From: Stigmatella ashevillena
GTDB taxonomy: Bacteria > Myxococcota > Myxococcia > Myxococcales > Myxococcaceae
DNA length: 64,000 bases
NCBI RefSeq assembly: GCF_028368975.1
Contig: NZ_JAQNDM010000002.1
Location: forward strand, 9,542,425 to 9,606,424
Direction of reading: 5' to 3'
The notes beneath the pieces were generated by a model. It saw only the letters and a list, made by a program, of their open reading frames with translations, searched no databases and was not told the DNA's origin. This document shows, one piece after another, positions 50,259 to 59,716 of the stretch. Every line of letters starts with the position of its first letter. Position 1 is the stretch's first letter. The translations under genes were made by a program, and so were the position numbers.

Positions 50259-52421
50259 ATGCCCCCTCGCCGACCCACCTCCTCCCACGCGGACGACTCC
50301 TCGAAGCCTTCGGGCGGTGCCTCGCGAAATGACCGCACCGAACTCAAACCGTCGCCTTTTGCCTCGGGGGGGCGCTCTCGCGCAGGGGCTCGCCCCCGCT
50401 CCGTCGAGGTCGATGAAGGGATGGAGGACGGAGGCGCAGCGCCCGCCGAGGAGGAGTACCGGACGTCCAACCACTATCCCTCCGAGGAAGAAGAGGAGAT
50501 GGGAGAGGAGGGCACGCCGACCCCCTCGGCGCGGGATTCCACCCGGATGACCGCCATGGACGGGTTCGCCGAGGAGGGGGAGGAGGAACCCCTGTCCGAG
50601 GACGATGACAACCCGGACTCGACCCGGGCCGGGCCGCCGGTTTCGCTCCACATCATCGAGGGTCCGGACAAGGGAAAGAAGCGGCGCTTCAGGGGCGTCC
50701 GCATGGTGGTGGGGCGCGGCAAGAAGATCGAGATGCAGCTGTCCGATCAATCCGTGTCCCGCCGCCACCTAGAGCTGATTCACGGAGATGCCGGGACGCT
50801 CATGAGGGATCTGGGCACCATCAACGGCACGTTGGTGAACGACGAGCGCGTGGATGAGCGCCTGCTCAAGCACGGCGACGAGATTGCCATCGGCAAGACC
50901 CGTATCCGTTACGTGGACGAGCTGGAGCAGGTCAAACAGCTGCGCGCCGAGAAGGATGCGAAGGAGGCCGAGGCGAAGAAGGCCGACGAGGAGGCCAAGA
51001 AGAAGGCCGAGACCGATGCCGCGGCGCGCAAGGAGGCCTCGGCCGGCGCCAGTGCGGCCAGCAAGTCGGAGGTCGACCCCTCCGATCCGCGCCTCAATCA
51101 GGCCACCCAGGCCCGTTTCGTCGCGCCCGAGGAACTGCTGGATGTTCCCATCCGGGGGCGCCCTGCCCGGGGCGGCAGCCGCAAGCTCGGGGACAACAAG
51201 GTCCTGATTGGTGGAGGCGTGGGCGTGGCGGTGGTGGTGGCGCTGGTGGTGATGATCATCATCATGGGGCGCACGTCTCCGCCCGAGCCGCCCGTCCAGG
51301 ATCCACGCGAGGTAACGGCCGCCACGAAGATGCAGCAGGCCTACAATGCGGTCCGCAGCGGCGACTTCGCGCTCGCGGTGAAATTGGTCGAGGAGGCCGA
51401 GGCGCTCAAGCCCGGAATCGACACCGAGGGGCTGGCCCAGGCCGCGCGGCGTGAGCTGGCGGTCATCGAAGCGTTCCAAGCCGTGCGGGTCCTCATGGAT
51501 GAGGGGCGCTTCGAGGAGGCACGTCAGAAGTTGAAGGACACCCCGCTGGGAACCACGGCCCAGAGCGACGAGGAGCGCGAAAAGCTCGAGAAGGAGCTGG
51601 ATGAGCGTGAGATGGACTTCCTCGTGAAGCGCGCGGAAGGGTTGTTGACGCAGCGCGACGTGGAGGGATTGCGTGCGCTCATCGCCAAGCTCCCCCTGTC
51701 GGCGCAGCCCCTCTACCGGCAGAAGCTGGCGGACCTGGAGAAGGCGCTGGACGACGAGGCCAAGGATCTGGCCCGGCAGGCCCGTCAGAACAAGGCCCTG
51801 GCGGCGAAGCTGGCGGCCGAGAAGCGCGCCCAGTTCATCTCCGAGGCCTTCGAGGCGGTGGAGCGCAAGTTCGACAATGGGGACTACACGCGCGCGGTGC
51901 TTGAGTGCGACCGGGTGCTGGAGGCCCACAAGGGCGACGCGGAGATCCGCGATCGCGCCAAGAGCCTCAAGCGGCTCATCCCCCTGTTCTCCAAGTCCTT
52001 CGAGGACGCCCAGCGCAAGGTCCAGGCCCGTTCGCTGGAGGCCGCTGTCCGGCCCCTGAAGCGCTCCGCGGAGCTGTACCAGCAGATCGGCTTCAATGGC
52101 GGACTGCTGGAAACCCTCAACGAGCAGCTCGCCCGGGCCTCGGTGAGCGCGGGCAAGGCGGCCCTGGCCCGCCGCGACGTGGCCAGCGCGGCCCGCAGCT
52201 TCCGGGAGGCTTTGCGCATCAACCCCGGGGATGCCGGGGCCCAGGAGGGGCTCAACAGCCTGGAAGGCCAGGTGGAGGAGCTGTTCCAGCGGGCCTACAT
52301 CGAGCGGGACCGGGACCCTCGGTCCGCAGCGGAAAAGTTCAAGATCGTCATCGATGCGGCCCCGGAGGATTCCGAGCTGCGGCAAAAGGCGCAGGCGCAC
52401 CTGGAAGCACTTCAGCCCTGA
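50259..52421 (+). CDS. FHA-domain, transmembrane, TPR protein
   Basis: 720 aa from the ATG at 50259; the open frame extends far upstream only because it is antisense to tldD. A long acidic disordered N-terminus (~1-125) is followed by an FHA domain (~128-215; GRGKKIEMQLSDQSVSRRH, then NGTLVND), which binds phospho-Thr. A charged Lys/Glu/Ala helix (~230-265) and a single membrane helix (~315-337, GVAVVVALVVMIIIMG) lead to TPR-like repeats (~350-715). Phospho-signalling scaffold, probably read by a Ser/Thr kinase. Head of an operon with the cNMP-binding gene. Confidence 0.87.
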   Translation: MPPRRPTSSHADDSSKPSGGASRNDRTELKPSPFASGGRSRAGARPRSVEVDEGMEDGGAAPAEEEYRTSNHYPSEEEEEMGEEGTPTPSARDSTRMTAMDGFAEEGEEEPLSEDDDNPDSTRAGPPVSLHIIEGPDKGKKRRFRGVRMVVGRGKKIEMQLSDQSVSRRHLELIHGDAGTLMRDLGTINGTLVNDERVDERLLKHGDEIAIGKTRIRYVDELEQVKQLRAEKDAKEAEAKKADEEAKKKAETDAAARKEASAGASAASKSEVDPSDPRLNQATQARFVAPEELLDVPIRGRPARGGSRKLGDNKVLIGGGVGVAVVVALVVMIIIMGRTSPPEPPVQDPREVTAATKMQQAYNAVRSGDFALAVKLVEEAEALKPGIDTEGLAQAARRELAVIEAFQAVRVLMDEGRFEEARQKLKDTPLGTTAQSDEEREKLEKELDEREMDFLVKRAEGLLTQRDVEGLRALIAKLPLSAQPLYRQKLADLEKALDDEAKDLARQARQNKALAAKLAAEKRAQFISEAFEAVERKFDNGDYTRAVLECDRVLEAHKGDAEIRDRAKSLKRLIPLFSKSFEDAQRKVQARSLEAAVRPLKRSAELYQQIGFNGGLLETLNEQLARASVSAGKAALARRDVASAARSFREALRINPGDAGAQEGLNSLEGQVEELFQRAYIERDRDPRSAAEKFKIVIDAAPEDSELRQKAQAHLEALQP

Positions 52422-52491
52422 AGTTCATGGCGGGCGTGGGGTAAGGTCGCCCGGCGGCAGCCGCCGTTCAATATCTTGTGGGAGAGTGGCA

Positions 52492-53832
52492 ATGAGTGAG
52501 TCGTCGCTGCGGGAACTCGGCATGGACCTGCTCGAGGATCGTCAGTTCGAGCGAGCCCTCGGGGTGTTCTCCGAGTCAGTTCGCCGCCGGCCCGCGGATC
52601 ATCGCTCGCGGATGCTCGCGGCGCGGTGTCTGGCCGAGATGGGTGAGCGCGAGCGCGCGGTGACGGCGTATCACGCGTGCGCCGAAGGGCTCCTGCGGAG
52701 GGATTACCTGCTGTCGGCCATGGCGGCCTGCAAGCTGGCGCTGGAGCTGGCCCCCCAGGAGCGCCGGTTGAAGGATACGCTGGTGCGCATCCATGCGCGG
52801 GCCTCGCGCAATGCCTCTGGGCGCGCGTCCGTGCCCCCGCCGCTGCCGCCCGAGACGATGTTCGAGGGCAAGGTGGAGCAGGACTTGCTGGGGATGGTGG
52901 GCGAGGAGCTCACCCAGCACGCCATCGAGGTGCTGGCGGCGCCGGATCCGGGCGGCGCGGCGGACCCGAACAGCCGGCCGCCACTGCCCTTGTTCGCGGC
53001 CCTGGAGCGCGAGGCGTTCCTGGACCTGGTGTACCGGATGGCCTGGCGGAGCGTGCCGCCGGGGACCGTCATGAGTCAGGAGGGAGAGACGGGAGACCAC
53101 CTCCACGTCATCGTCGCCGGCAAGGCGGAGGTGACGCGGCTGACGGAAGGCCAGCGCAAGACGCTGGGCTTTCTGGGGGGCGGCTCCATCTTCGGCGAGC
53201 TGTCGCTGATGACGAACACCTCGCCCACCGCCAGCGTCACCTCGACGGTGGACACGGAGGTCTTCGAGGTCCGCCGTGAGCACCTCAACGCGGTGGCGCG
53301 CAATCACCCCTCCGTGCCGCAAGTGTTGGCGGAGTTCGCCCAGCAGCGCATGGCGCGCAACATGATGGCCACCTCGCCGCTCTTCCAGCAGCTGCCCGAG
53401 TCAGACAGGGCCGCCCTCTTGGGGCGCTTCACGTTCCGGGCGCTCCAGCCGCGGGAGAAGGCCCTGGTGGAAGGGGAGCCCTCACCGGGGCTCTTCCTGG
53501 TACTGGCCGGCGAACTGGTGGTGCAGAAGGAGGATCCGGCGGGCGGCGCGGTGAGCCTGGGCATTCTCCGTGAGGGAGAGGTGGCCGGGGAGATGTCCCT
53601 GCTCACCGGAACGAATGCCTCCGCCACGGTGGCGGCCACGCGCAAGACGGCCACCGCCTTTCTGCCGCGGGAGGCCTTCTCCGAGCTGACGCAGGAGTAT
53701 CCGTCCATCAAGACGTACCTGGAGCAGCTCTCGGAGCAGCGCATGCAGCGGACGGCCGAAGCGCTGCTGCCCGCGGAAATCATCGACGCGGACGAGCTTG
53801 TCATCGAGGCGGAAGCAGTCCGGGCGGTCTGA
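52492..53832 (+). CDS. TPR protein with two cyclic-nucleotide-binding domains
   Basis: 446 aa from the ATG at 52492 (GGGAGAG upstream). N-terminal TPR-like repeats (~1-110; GMDLLEDRQFERALGVFSES), then two cNMP-binding (CRP-like beta-roll) domains at ~165-285 (GGGSIFGELSLMTNTSP) and ~293-415 (REGEVAGEMSLLTGTNA). No DNA-binding domain, so a sensor or scaffold rather than a CRP regulator. Follows the FHA gene by 70 bases. Confidence 0.88.
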   Translation: MSESSLRELGMDLLEDRQFERALGVFSESVRRRPADHRSRMLAARCLAEMGERERAVTAYHACAEGLLRRDYLLSAMAACKLALELAPQERRLKDTLVRIHARASRNASGRASVPPPLPPETMFEGKVEQDLLGMVGEELTQHAIEVLAAPDPGGAADPNSRPPLPLFAALEREAFLDLVYRMAWRSVPPGTVMSQEGETGDHLHVIVAGKAEVTRLTEGQRKTLGFLGGGSIFGELSLMTNTSPTASVTSTVDTEVFEVRREHLNAVARNHPSVPQVLAEFAQQRMARNMMATSPLFQQLPESDRAALLGRFTFRALQPREKALVEGEPSPGLFLVLAGELVVQKEDPAGGAVSLGILREGEVAGEMSLLTGTNASATVAATRKTATAFLPREAFSELTQEYPSIKTYLEQLSEQRMQRTAEALLPAEIIDADELVIEAEAVRAV

Positions 53833-53844
53833 GCCGGGGCTCCC

Positions 53845-54336
53845 ATGGTGGCCATTTCTCGCTCACATGTGGTGGGAGGGGGGCTGGCCCTGCTGGTGGG
53901 GGGCCTGGTGTTGGCCTTCTGGCCGAGCGAGGAGCCTCCGGTAGAAGAAGCCATCCGGCGGAAGATCGCCGAGATGACACACGCGGCCGGGCAAAAGGAC
54001 GTCGGCGCGGTGATGGACAGCGTCTCCGAGCGCTTCAAGACGGATCAGGGCTGGGACAAGCAGCGGGTCCGGGGGGTCCTCCTGGCCCAGGTGTTGCGAG
54101 GGCAGTGGGTCCGTCTCTTCACCACGGATCTGGAGGTCACCGAAGTGTCTCCTTCCCAGGGAGACTTCACGGTGAAGTTCATCTTTGGCCGCTCAGAGGG
54201 CAAGGACCTCGAGCAGCTTGGGCAAGACAGCGTGATGAGCGCGTGGCGGCTCGAAGGCTCCTTCGAGAAGGAAGACGGTGAGTGGCGCATGGTTCGCGCC
54301 AATCACCGTCGCCTGGAGCCCTCCGAGCTGTTCTGA
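53845..54336 (+). CDS. Membrane-anchored NTF2-like protein
   Basis: 163 aa: one N-terminal helix (HVVGGGLALLVGGLVLAF) followed by a cone-shaped NTF2/SnoaL-like domain (KDVGAVMDSVSERFK to GEWRMVRANHRRLEP). Ends 12 bases after the cNMP gene in the same direction, so third gene of that operon. No catalytic residues recognised; probably a protein-protein or ligand-binding module. Confidence 0.72.
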   Translation: MVAISRSHVVGGGLALLVGGLVLAFWPSEEPPVEEAIRRKIAEMTHAAGQKDVGAVMDSVSERFKTDQGWDKQRVRGVLLAQVLRGQWVRLFTTDLEVTEVSPSQGDFTVKFIFGRSEGKDLEQLGQDSVMSAWRLEGSFEKEDGEWRMVRANHRRLEPSELF

Positions 54337-54358
54337 CAGGGCAGCTCCCGCTGGCTTA

Positions 54359-54383
54359 GCCTTGCATCGCTTGGCCTTGCATC
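54359..54383. repeat. Short direct repeat
   Basis: GCCTTGCATC occurs twice (54359-54368 and 54374-54383), five bases apart, in the gap between convergent genes; the second copy runs into the lipoprotein stop codon. Likely a slippage duplication. Confidence 0.4.
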
Positions 54384-54837
54384 AAGGACAGTTCACGACG
54401 GTGACATAGACAATCTCACCGCTGATATTGTAGTTGTCGTCCCATGCCAGGTATTGCACGTGATACAGGCCATTGACAGACGTGTCGGGGCCCGGGCCAT
54501 AGTCATCCGGATCGGTGTCGCCTGAGGTGCCATCCAGGTCGTCATCGCCCGTGTTGTAACGATGAATGGGCAATGGCTCACCGCATCCGCTCACCGCCGA
54601 GACGGCAGGCTCCACCCAGGGCTCATTGCACTGAAGGGTGATATGGGTGAACTCCACCGTCAGGGTGGGATCGGTGAACTCGCAACCGCCCTCCAATGCC
54701 TTGCTTTGTTCTTTCCTCTCCGGGAGAGGCTCTTCGGTGGCGGGGCCGCAAGCGCTTGCCAAGAGCGCCAGTCCTGTCACGGACCACAAAACGAGGGAGC
54801 GGCTGGTAGCTTTCATGCAACGGAGAATGGGAGTCAT
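54382..54837 (-). CDS. Acidic lipoprotein
   Basis: 151 aa. ATG at 54837 has GAGAGG eight bases upstream, which favours it over the in-frame ATG at 54816. Lipobox LLASAC, then a Glu/Pro linker, a KALEGGC hinge and a domain rich in Asp/Gly/Tyr with GDDDLDGTSGDTDPDDYG, a possible Ca-binding stretch. Organisation parallels the small lipoproteins at 10590 and 23397. Surface-exposed function unknown. Confidence 0.7.
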   Translation of the reverse strand: MTPILRCMKATSRSLVLWSVTGLALLASACGPATEEPLPERKEQSKALEGGCEFTDPTLTVEFTHITLQCNEPWVEPAVSAVSGCGEPLPIHRYNTGDDDLDGTSGDTDPDDYGPGPDTSVNGLYHVQYLAWDDNYNISGEIVYVTVVNCP

Positions 54838-55111
54838 TTCTGTCGCCTCTCTGTGTGGGGGTGGCGAGCAAGTATGAGATGAAAACGTGCATGGAGAAAG
54901 GAGAAAGTTTTCTGTGAGTCATTTTTGTATCACGCGGGTGCTGGTCTCGGAAATACGAAGGGTGGCTGGAATTCGAATGAGCAGGAATTGATGAATGCAA
55001 TGCGTTGGTGTCAACGTCGGATTATGTGAGTTTATGTATATGAAGCAGTGGGGCGTGATTTTTCGGTTCGGTGTGTGAGAGGGTTTAGGCCCTCATTGCC
55101 AGGTGGACTGC

Positions 55112-55864
55112 GTGCCTCATTCGAAGAGAACCATTCTGAGAAGGCTGGGATTGAAGTTGTGCGCTGTGATGCTGTGTGTTTCAGGCGATGGCCTCGCGGA
55201 AGAGCCACTGCGGGAGAACGTGCCGACCGCCTCACAGGAACTCTCTGCGCTCGCGGTAAAGAAAGTGATGCCTCTCGGGGATTCCATCACCCAGGGGGCC
55301 TCGGGGCGCGCGAGCTACCGCTGTGCGCTGTGGCAGAAGATCCAAGCAGGAGGCTCCTCCGCGGACTTCGTGGGCAGCGTGACGGGAGGCCATGGGGGCG
55401 CGAACAGCTGTAGCGTGAGCGGGTTCGATGTGCAGCACGAGGGGCACTGGGGGTGGCGCGCGGACCAGATCCTGGCGCAGCTCTCGACGTGGGCGGCCCA
55501 TACCCGGCCAGACATCGCGCTCATCCACCTGGGCTCGAACGACATGTTCCAGGGAAATACCGTCGACAGCACGATCCAGGAACTCAGTCAGATCATCGAT
55601 CGGCTGCGCGCGGCCAACCCCCACATCCAGATCTTCCTGGCGCAGCTCATTCCGGCCACGAACTCGAGCGCCATCCAAGGCTTCAACCAACGCATTCCAG
55701 GCTTGGCGTCGTCCAAGAGCACGTCCGCCTCACCCGTGACGGTGGTGGATCAGTGGACGGGGTTCAACGCGCAGACCGATACCTATGATGGGATTCATCC
55801 GAATCCCACCGGCGAGGCCAAGATGGCCGAGCGCTGGTATCAGGCCCTCCGCTCCAGCCTCTGA
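55112..55864 (+). CDS. Secreted SGNH/GDSL esterase
   Basis: About 250 aa. The GTG at 55112 is favoured by the AGGTGG six bases upstream (a GTG at 55103 is an alternative). Signal peptide-like N-terminus (LKLCAVMLCVSGDGLA). SGNH blocks: PLGDSITQG (block I, Ser), HWGWRADQI (Gly, block II), LIHLGSNDMF (Asn, block III) and DGIHPNPTG (Asp/His, block V). All four catalytic positions present: an active serine esterase/lipase. The 274-base gap upstream is AT-rich and shared with the divergent lipoprotein. Confidence 0.85.
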   Translation: MPHSKRTILRRLGLKLCAVMLCVSGDGLAEEPLRENVPTASQELSALAVKKVMPLGDSITQGASGRASYRCALWQKIQAGGSSADFVGSVTGGHGGANSCSVSGFDVQHEGHWGWRADQILAQLSTWAAHTRPDIALIHLGSNDMFQGNTVDSTIQELSQIIDRLRAANPHIQIFLAQLIPATNSSAIQGFNQRIPGLASSKSTSASPVTVVDQWTGFNAQTDTYDGIHPNPTGEAKMAERWYQALRSSL

Positions 55865-55878
55865 GTGGAGTCCGCGTT

Positions 55879-57483
55879 CTACTTCAGCAGGGCCTCGGCC
55901 TCGGCCTTCCAGGCCTGGGCCATCTTCGCCTGCCCCGCGTCCGTCAGCTGCTTGCTGATCGCCGCCGCCTGGGCCTGGAGCTCCTCGGTGGGCACGCCGC
56001 GCCCCTGGGCCCGGCTCAGGGCGAAGTAGTGGTGCTGGCAGCCCGTGGCGTAATCCCCCTGGGCGAAGAGCAGTTCCGCCATGGCCGTATAGGCCTCGGG
56101 GACGGAACTGGCGCCATTGTCGGGGGTGACGCCTGCGAGCACTTCCTTCGCCCCCGTGTAGTCCTTGCGTGCCAGGAGCAACGCGCCCTTGGCGTACTGC
56201 GCGCGGGCTTGTTGCGGTCCCTTCACGGCCAGGGCGTGCTCATAGGCCGCCAGCGCTTCATCCTGCCGGTTCGCGGCTTCCAGCACGTTGCCGCGCGCCA
56301 GCCAGTACCGGTCGTCCCGCTCCAGCGCGCTGACCGTCTTGCCCTCTGCCGCATTCACCTGAACGCCACGGAACGTGGCCTCGTAGGTGTCGAGCAGCGC
56401 CAGGGCTCCCGGGGTGTCTCCGGCCTGCTGGAGCGCCTTGGCCCCCTCGATGGCGAAGAGGGGAGCCGTCTTGCGCTTCGCCACTGCGGATTCGAACGCC
56501 GCGCGGGCGCCTGGATCCTTCTTCTCCGCCAGGGCCTTGGCGCGTCCGAAGAGGGCATACGGCTCTCCGGGGTAGAGCGCGAGCGCTGCATCCGCGTCCC
56601 GGAGGGCCGCCTCCGGGTTGTTACGGCTCAGCGCGAGTTCCGCACGGGTGGCCAGCGCGCGTGCCTTCAGCGAGGGGCTCAGCTCCGCTTCCCGGGCTTG
56701 GATGTCTTGCAGGGTGCGCTCCACCTCGGCCGACTTCTCACGCACATACAGGTGCGCCAGCGCCCCCGTCAGCCGCGCCTGGAGATGATCCGGATTGGCC
56801 GCGGTGGCCCGGCCCAGCGCTTCTCCCGCCTGGACGAACAGCCCCTCTTGCAGCAGGGCCTCTCCGTAGGCTGTGGCGAAGCGGGGATCCTTCCAGGCGC
56901 CCTCCGTTGCACGGGCGTAGGCCTGCCGTGCGCCCTGGAGGTTTCCGAGTGCCTGGTCCGTTCGCGCTTGGGCCAGCCACAGCTTCGGGTTGCTCGCCCC
57001 CCGCTCGCGCAGGACCTTCAATGTCTCCGCGGCCTCCGCGGTCTTGCCCTCGGACAGCGTCACCCATGCCCGGACCACCCGGGCGCCGTAGCGCTCAGAG
57101 TCCTTGGACTCCAGGGCCTCGGCCCGGGCCAGGTGCTCGCGCGCTGGGGCCTCCGAGGCGGGCTGGTGGTGGTCCAGCCACAGCACGGCATGGATGTCCG
57201 CCGCCAGCGCATGCGCGCCATAGACGTCCGCATCCACGGCGAACAGGGCCTCCAGTTCCTGGAGCGCCTTCGAGAGGTCCGCTGGGTTGCCGCGCTGCGC
57301 CAGGGATTGAGCCGCCTTGAGGTGCGTCTCCGTTTCCTGCCGCACCTGGCCCCGGTGGACCACGAAGGTGACGGCCCCTCCCAGCAGCAGGGCTACCAGT
57401 GCCACCTGGGTCAGCGCGCTGCCGAGGCTCTCCCGTCGTTTCCAGTCCCGTTGCCCGTCGTTACTGCCGCTTGCCGTGCCCAT
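55879..57483 (-). CDS. Membrane-anchored TPR-repeat protein
   Basis: 534 aa. One N-terminal membrane helix (ALTQVALVALLLGGAVTFVV) and then about ten TPR-like helical pairs over the rest (e.g. NPEAALRDADAALALYPGEP, ANRQDEALAAYEHALAVK). A periplasmic protein-interaction scaffold; no enzymatic domain. Convergent with the esterase gene, 14 bases away. Confidence 0.82.
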   Translation of the reverse strand: MGTASGSNDGQRDWKRRESLGSALTQVALVALLLGGAVTFVVHRGQVRQETETHLKAAQSLAQRGNPADLSKALQELEALFAVDADVYGAHALAADIHAVLWLDHHQPASEAPAREHLARAEALESKDSERYGARVVRAWVTLSEGKTAEAAETLKVLRERGASNPKLWLAQARTDQALGNLQGARQAYARATEGAWKDPRFATAYGEALLQEGLFVQAGEALGRATAANPDHLQARLTGALAHLYVREKSAEVERTLQDIQAREAELSPSLKARALATRAELALSRNNPEAALRDADAALALYPGEPYALFGRAKALAEKKDPGARAAFESAVAKRKTAPLFAIEGAKALQQAGDTPGALALLDTYEATFRGVQVNAAEGKTVSALERDDRYWLARGNVLEAANRQDEALAAYEHALAVKGPQQARAQYAKGALLLARKDYTGAKEVLAGVTPDNGASSVPEAYTAMAELLFAQGDYATGCQHHYFALSRAQGRGVPTEELQAQAAAISKQLTDAGQAKMAQAWKAEAEALLK

Positions 57484-57631
57484 GCGCGACCGCCTCCGGA
57501 CTGGAAATTTGAATGGTTTCGGACGTTTATGCCTGATAAGGGAGCCGGGGCTAAATAAGGCTGCTGTCTCCGGGTGTCAACGTGTGGGGGGGCGGAGGGT
57601 TGAGCGGCTGTCGGCTCCTGGAGGTGGAGTG

Positions 57632-58603
57632 ATGGCGGTGTACACGGTGCTGGATTCCGGGGCGTTCGCGCGGATCGCCGGGGCTTTCGGGCTGGGCGAG
57701 GTGCAGACGATTGACGCCATTCCCGAGGGCTCCATCAACACCAACCATCGGGTGCTCACATCGTCAGGCCGCTTCTTCGTGAGGCACACCACAGTGCGCT
57801 CGGCGGAGGATCTGCGCTTCGAAGCCGCGCTCCTGGCCCACCTGTCCGAATCCCATTTCCCGGGACCCACGCCGGTGCTCACGGTGCAGGGGGAGCCCTT
57901 CCTGGAGTTACAGGGCGGCCGGGTGACCGTCTTCCGATGGTTGACGGGGGAGGAGTTGAAGCGCCCGCAGCTCACCCCGGTTCACCTGGAGCGGCTGGGC
58001 CATGAGCTGGGAAAGATGCACCGGCTTACCCAGTCCTTCGGCGGCAGCCGGGACAATCCCTACAGCGCCGCGCAGGTGCAGGCGTGGCTGGAGGGGCTGC
58101 GGAGCAATCCGGACGCGGAGGTGGCCCACATCGCCGTGGAGCTGGAGGGGTACCTGGCGCGGGCCGAGCAGGAGCGGGGTGGCGGCCTGGAGCCCCGGGG
58201 CGTCATCCACGCGGATCTCTTCATGGACAACGTGAAGTGGCTGGCGGACCGGGTCGGCGCCTTCTTCGACTTCGAGATGGCATGCCGCGATGCCTACGCC
58301 CTGGATGTGGCCATTACCCTCAACGCCTGGTGTTTCGACGGGGAATACGTGCCGGAGCTGTGTCAGGCCTTCTTCCGGGGCTACCAGGACGCGCGTCCCC
58401 TGTCGCCGGTGGAGCGCGAGCACCTCTTCGGGCACGCGCTCTTCGGGGCGGTGCGCTACACCGCCAGCCGCATCCGGGACTTCCACCTGTCACCGCTGCC
58501 GGCGGAGCAGCTCACCCGCAAGAGCTTCCGCACCTACCTGGCGCGGGCCCGGACCCTGATGTCCCTGGGCCCCGCGGGCTTCCTGGCCCGCATGGGGTTG
58601 TGA
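57632..58603 (+). CDS. thrB: Homoserine kinase
   Basis: 323 aa from the ATG at 57632 (GGAGGTGGAG upstream); the open frame extends upstream without coding character. Aminoglycoside-phosphotransferase fold, ThrB type II: GSINTNHRV nucleotide loop, RGVIHADLFMDNV catalytic loop (Asp), and FDFEMACRDAYALDVAI metal loop. Makes O-phosphohomoserine for threonine from homoserine. A related choline/aminoglycoside kinase cannot be excluded. Orphan, not in the 3,4-AHBA cluster. Confidence 0.82.
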   Translation: MAVYTVLDSGAFARIAGAFGLGEVQTIDAIPEGSINTNHRVLTSSGRFFVRHTTVRSAEDLRFEAALLAHLSESHFPGPTPVLTVQGEPFLELQGGRVTVFRWLTGEELKRPQLTPVHLERLGHELGKMHRLTQSFGGSRDNPYSAAQVQAWLEGLRSNPDAEVAHIAVELEGYLARAEQERGGGLEPRGVIHADLFMDNVKWLADRVGAFFDFEMACRDAYALDVAITLNAWCFDGEYVPELCQAFFRGYQDARPLSPVEREHLFGHALFGAVRYTASRIRDFHLSPLPAEQLTRKSFRTYLARARTLMSLGPAGFLARMGL

Positions 58604-58622
58604 GCGCGCGGGAGGGCGTCTT

Positions 58623-59096
58623 TCAGATGCCGGAGATGATCTTCCACTGGCCGTCGCGCTTCTCGAGCACCATCTGCTCCAGCTCCGAGTCGCTCTGGCT
58701 GCGGGACGTCAGGGTGGGCAGGCGCCAACTGGCGTTCCAGTAATAGATGGCCAGGGCCCGGTTCTCCTCCTCGAGCAACTGCACCCGGCGGACGTTGATG
58801 TCCACCTTCGGGTTGTCCAGCTTGGAGAAGAGGTTCTGGAGGTGCGCGGGCAGGTTCGCATACGTGAGATCGTCCTCGAGCGTCTCCGTTCCCGCATCCT
58901 CGCGGAAGGACTCGGAGACGAGCGCCTGGATGGCCTTGGCATCCTTGGCCTCCAGGGCAGCCCGGTAGCGCTCCATCACGGTGAGGATGGCGCGCGAATC
59001 TTCGGAGTCTTCGATATCGGTGCCCGGAATGCGCCGGGTGGCACACGCCGCGGTCAGGAGCAGCAGGGGCAGGACAAGGAGCGATCGGACGTTCAT
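58623..59096 (-). CDS. NTF2-like lipoprotein
   Basis: 157 aa. Signal with lipobox LLTAAC; then an NTF2/SnoaL-like domain (VMERYRAALEAKDAKAIQAL, ending EKRDGQWKIISGI). Convergent with the homoserine kinase. Envelope protein, function unknown. Confidence 0.75.
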   Translation of the reverse strand: MNVRSLLVLPLLLLTAACATRRIPGTDIEDSEDSRAILTVMERYRAALEAKDAKAIQALVSESFREDAGTETLEDDLTYANLPAHLQNLFSKLDNPKVDINVRRVQLLEEENRALAIYYWNASWRLPTLTSRSQSDSELEQMVLEKRDGQWKIISGI

Positions 59097-59162
59097 GGTT
59101 CGGTGGCCTCTATGAGTCCAACCGCTCCGGTGTCAACTCATTCCCCGGTCGGCCGGGGAAGC

Positions 59163-59687
59163 TCAACGCTTGCGCACGAACTCGGCGATGAAGCGGTTGA
59201 GCACCGCGGGCTCCGCATCGAGGATCTTCAGCCCTTCGGACTGGATGACCTTCTCGCCAATGAGGGCCAGGGGCTTCAGCAGAAAGGGCAGCTTGAGGGA
59301 GATCTCCCCATCCATGGTGCGCTCGGTCTCGCCGTTGACGTCCCTCAATCGCAGCACGCCGGTGTTCACCAGCATCTTGGAGATGGCGTTGGAGGTCGGC
59401 ACGTTGGCGAACGTCAGCTCCTTCGTGCGCTTGTCATAGGAGGACGTCTCGATGAAGGCGAACCACTCGGGAGGGACCTTCTTCGGACCAATGGAGCTGA
59501 TGACGGGCTTGGGGCGGTAGCGTATCCGGCGCCGGACCACGTTTCCCTCGTCCTTGACCTCCAGCGTCTGCACCTCCAAGAGCACGCCGTGGTGCTTGAG
59601 CAGAAAGTCGGAGTACCGCTCGTCGAACAACGCGCGCTCCACCTCGTCCACCGTCCCCTGAATCCGTTGCCGCGCTTCGAACCGCAT
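59163..59687 (-). CDS. DUF2505-like protein (SRPBCC fold)
   Basis: 174 aa, cytosolic. MRFEARQRIQGTVDEVERAL opening, a helix-grip pattern with strands VRRRIRYRPKPVISSI and the long C-terminal helix ending IAEFVRKR. Members likely bind hydrophobic ligands. Excellent ribosome site AGGAGG six bases before the ATG. Confidence 0.77.
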   Translation of the reverse strand: MRFEARQRIQGTVDEVERALFDERYSDFLLKHHGVLLEVQTLEVKDEGNVVRRRIRYRPKPVISSIGPKKVPPEWFAFIETSSYDKRTKELTFANVPTSNAISKMLVNTGVLRLRDVNGETERTMDGEISLKLPFLLKPLALIGEKVIQSEGLKILDAEPAVLNRFIAEFVRKR

Positions 59688-59716
59688 ATTCCCTCCTGTC
59701 GAGTAGGCGGATGCGT

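Noticed and set aside
57632-58603. Homoserine kinase as part of the AHBA cluster
   Set aside because: Belongs to the same aspartate family pathway, but lies 14 kb away on the other strand with unrelated neighbours.
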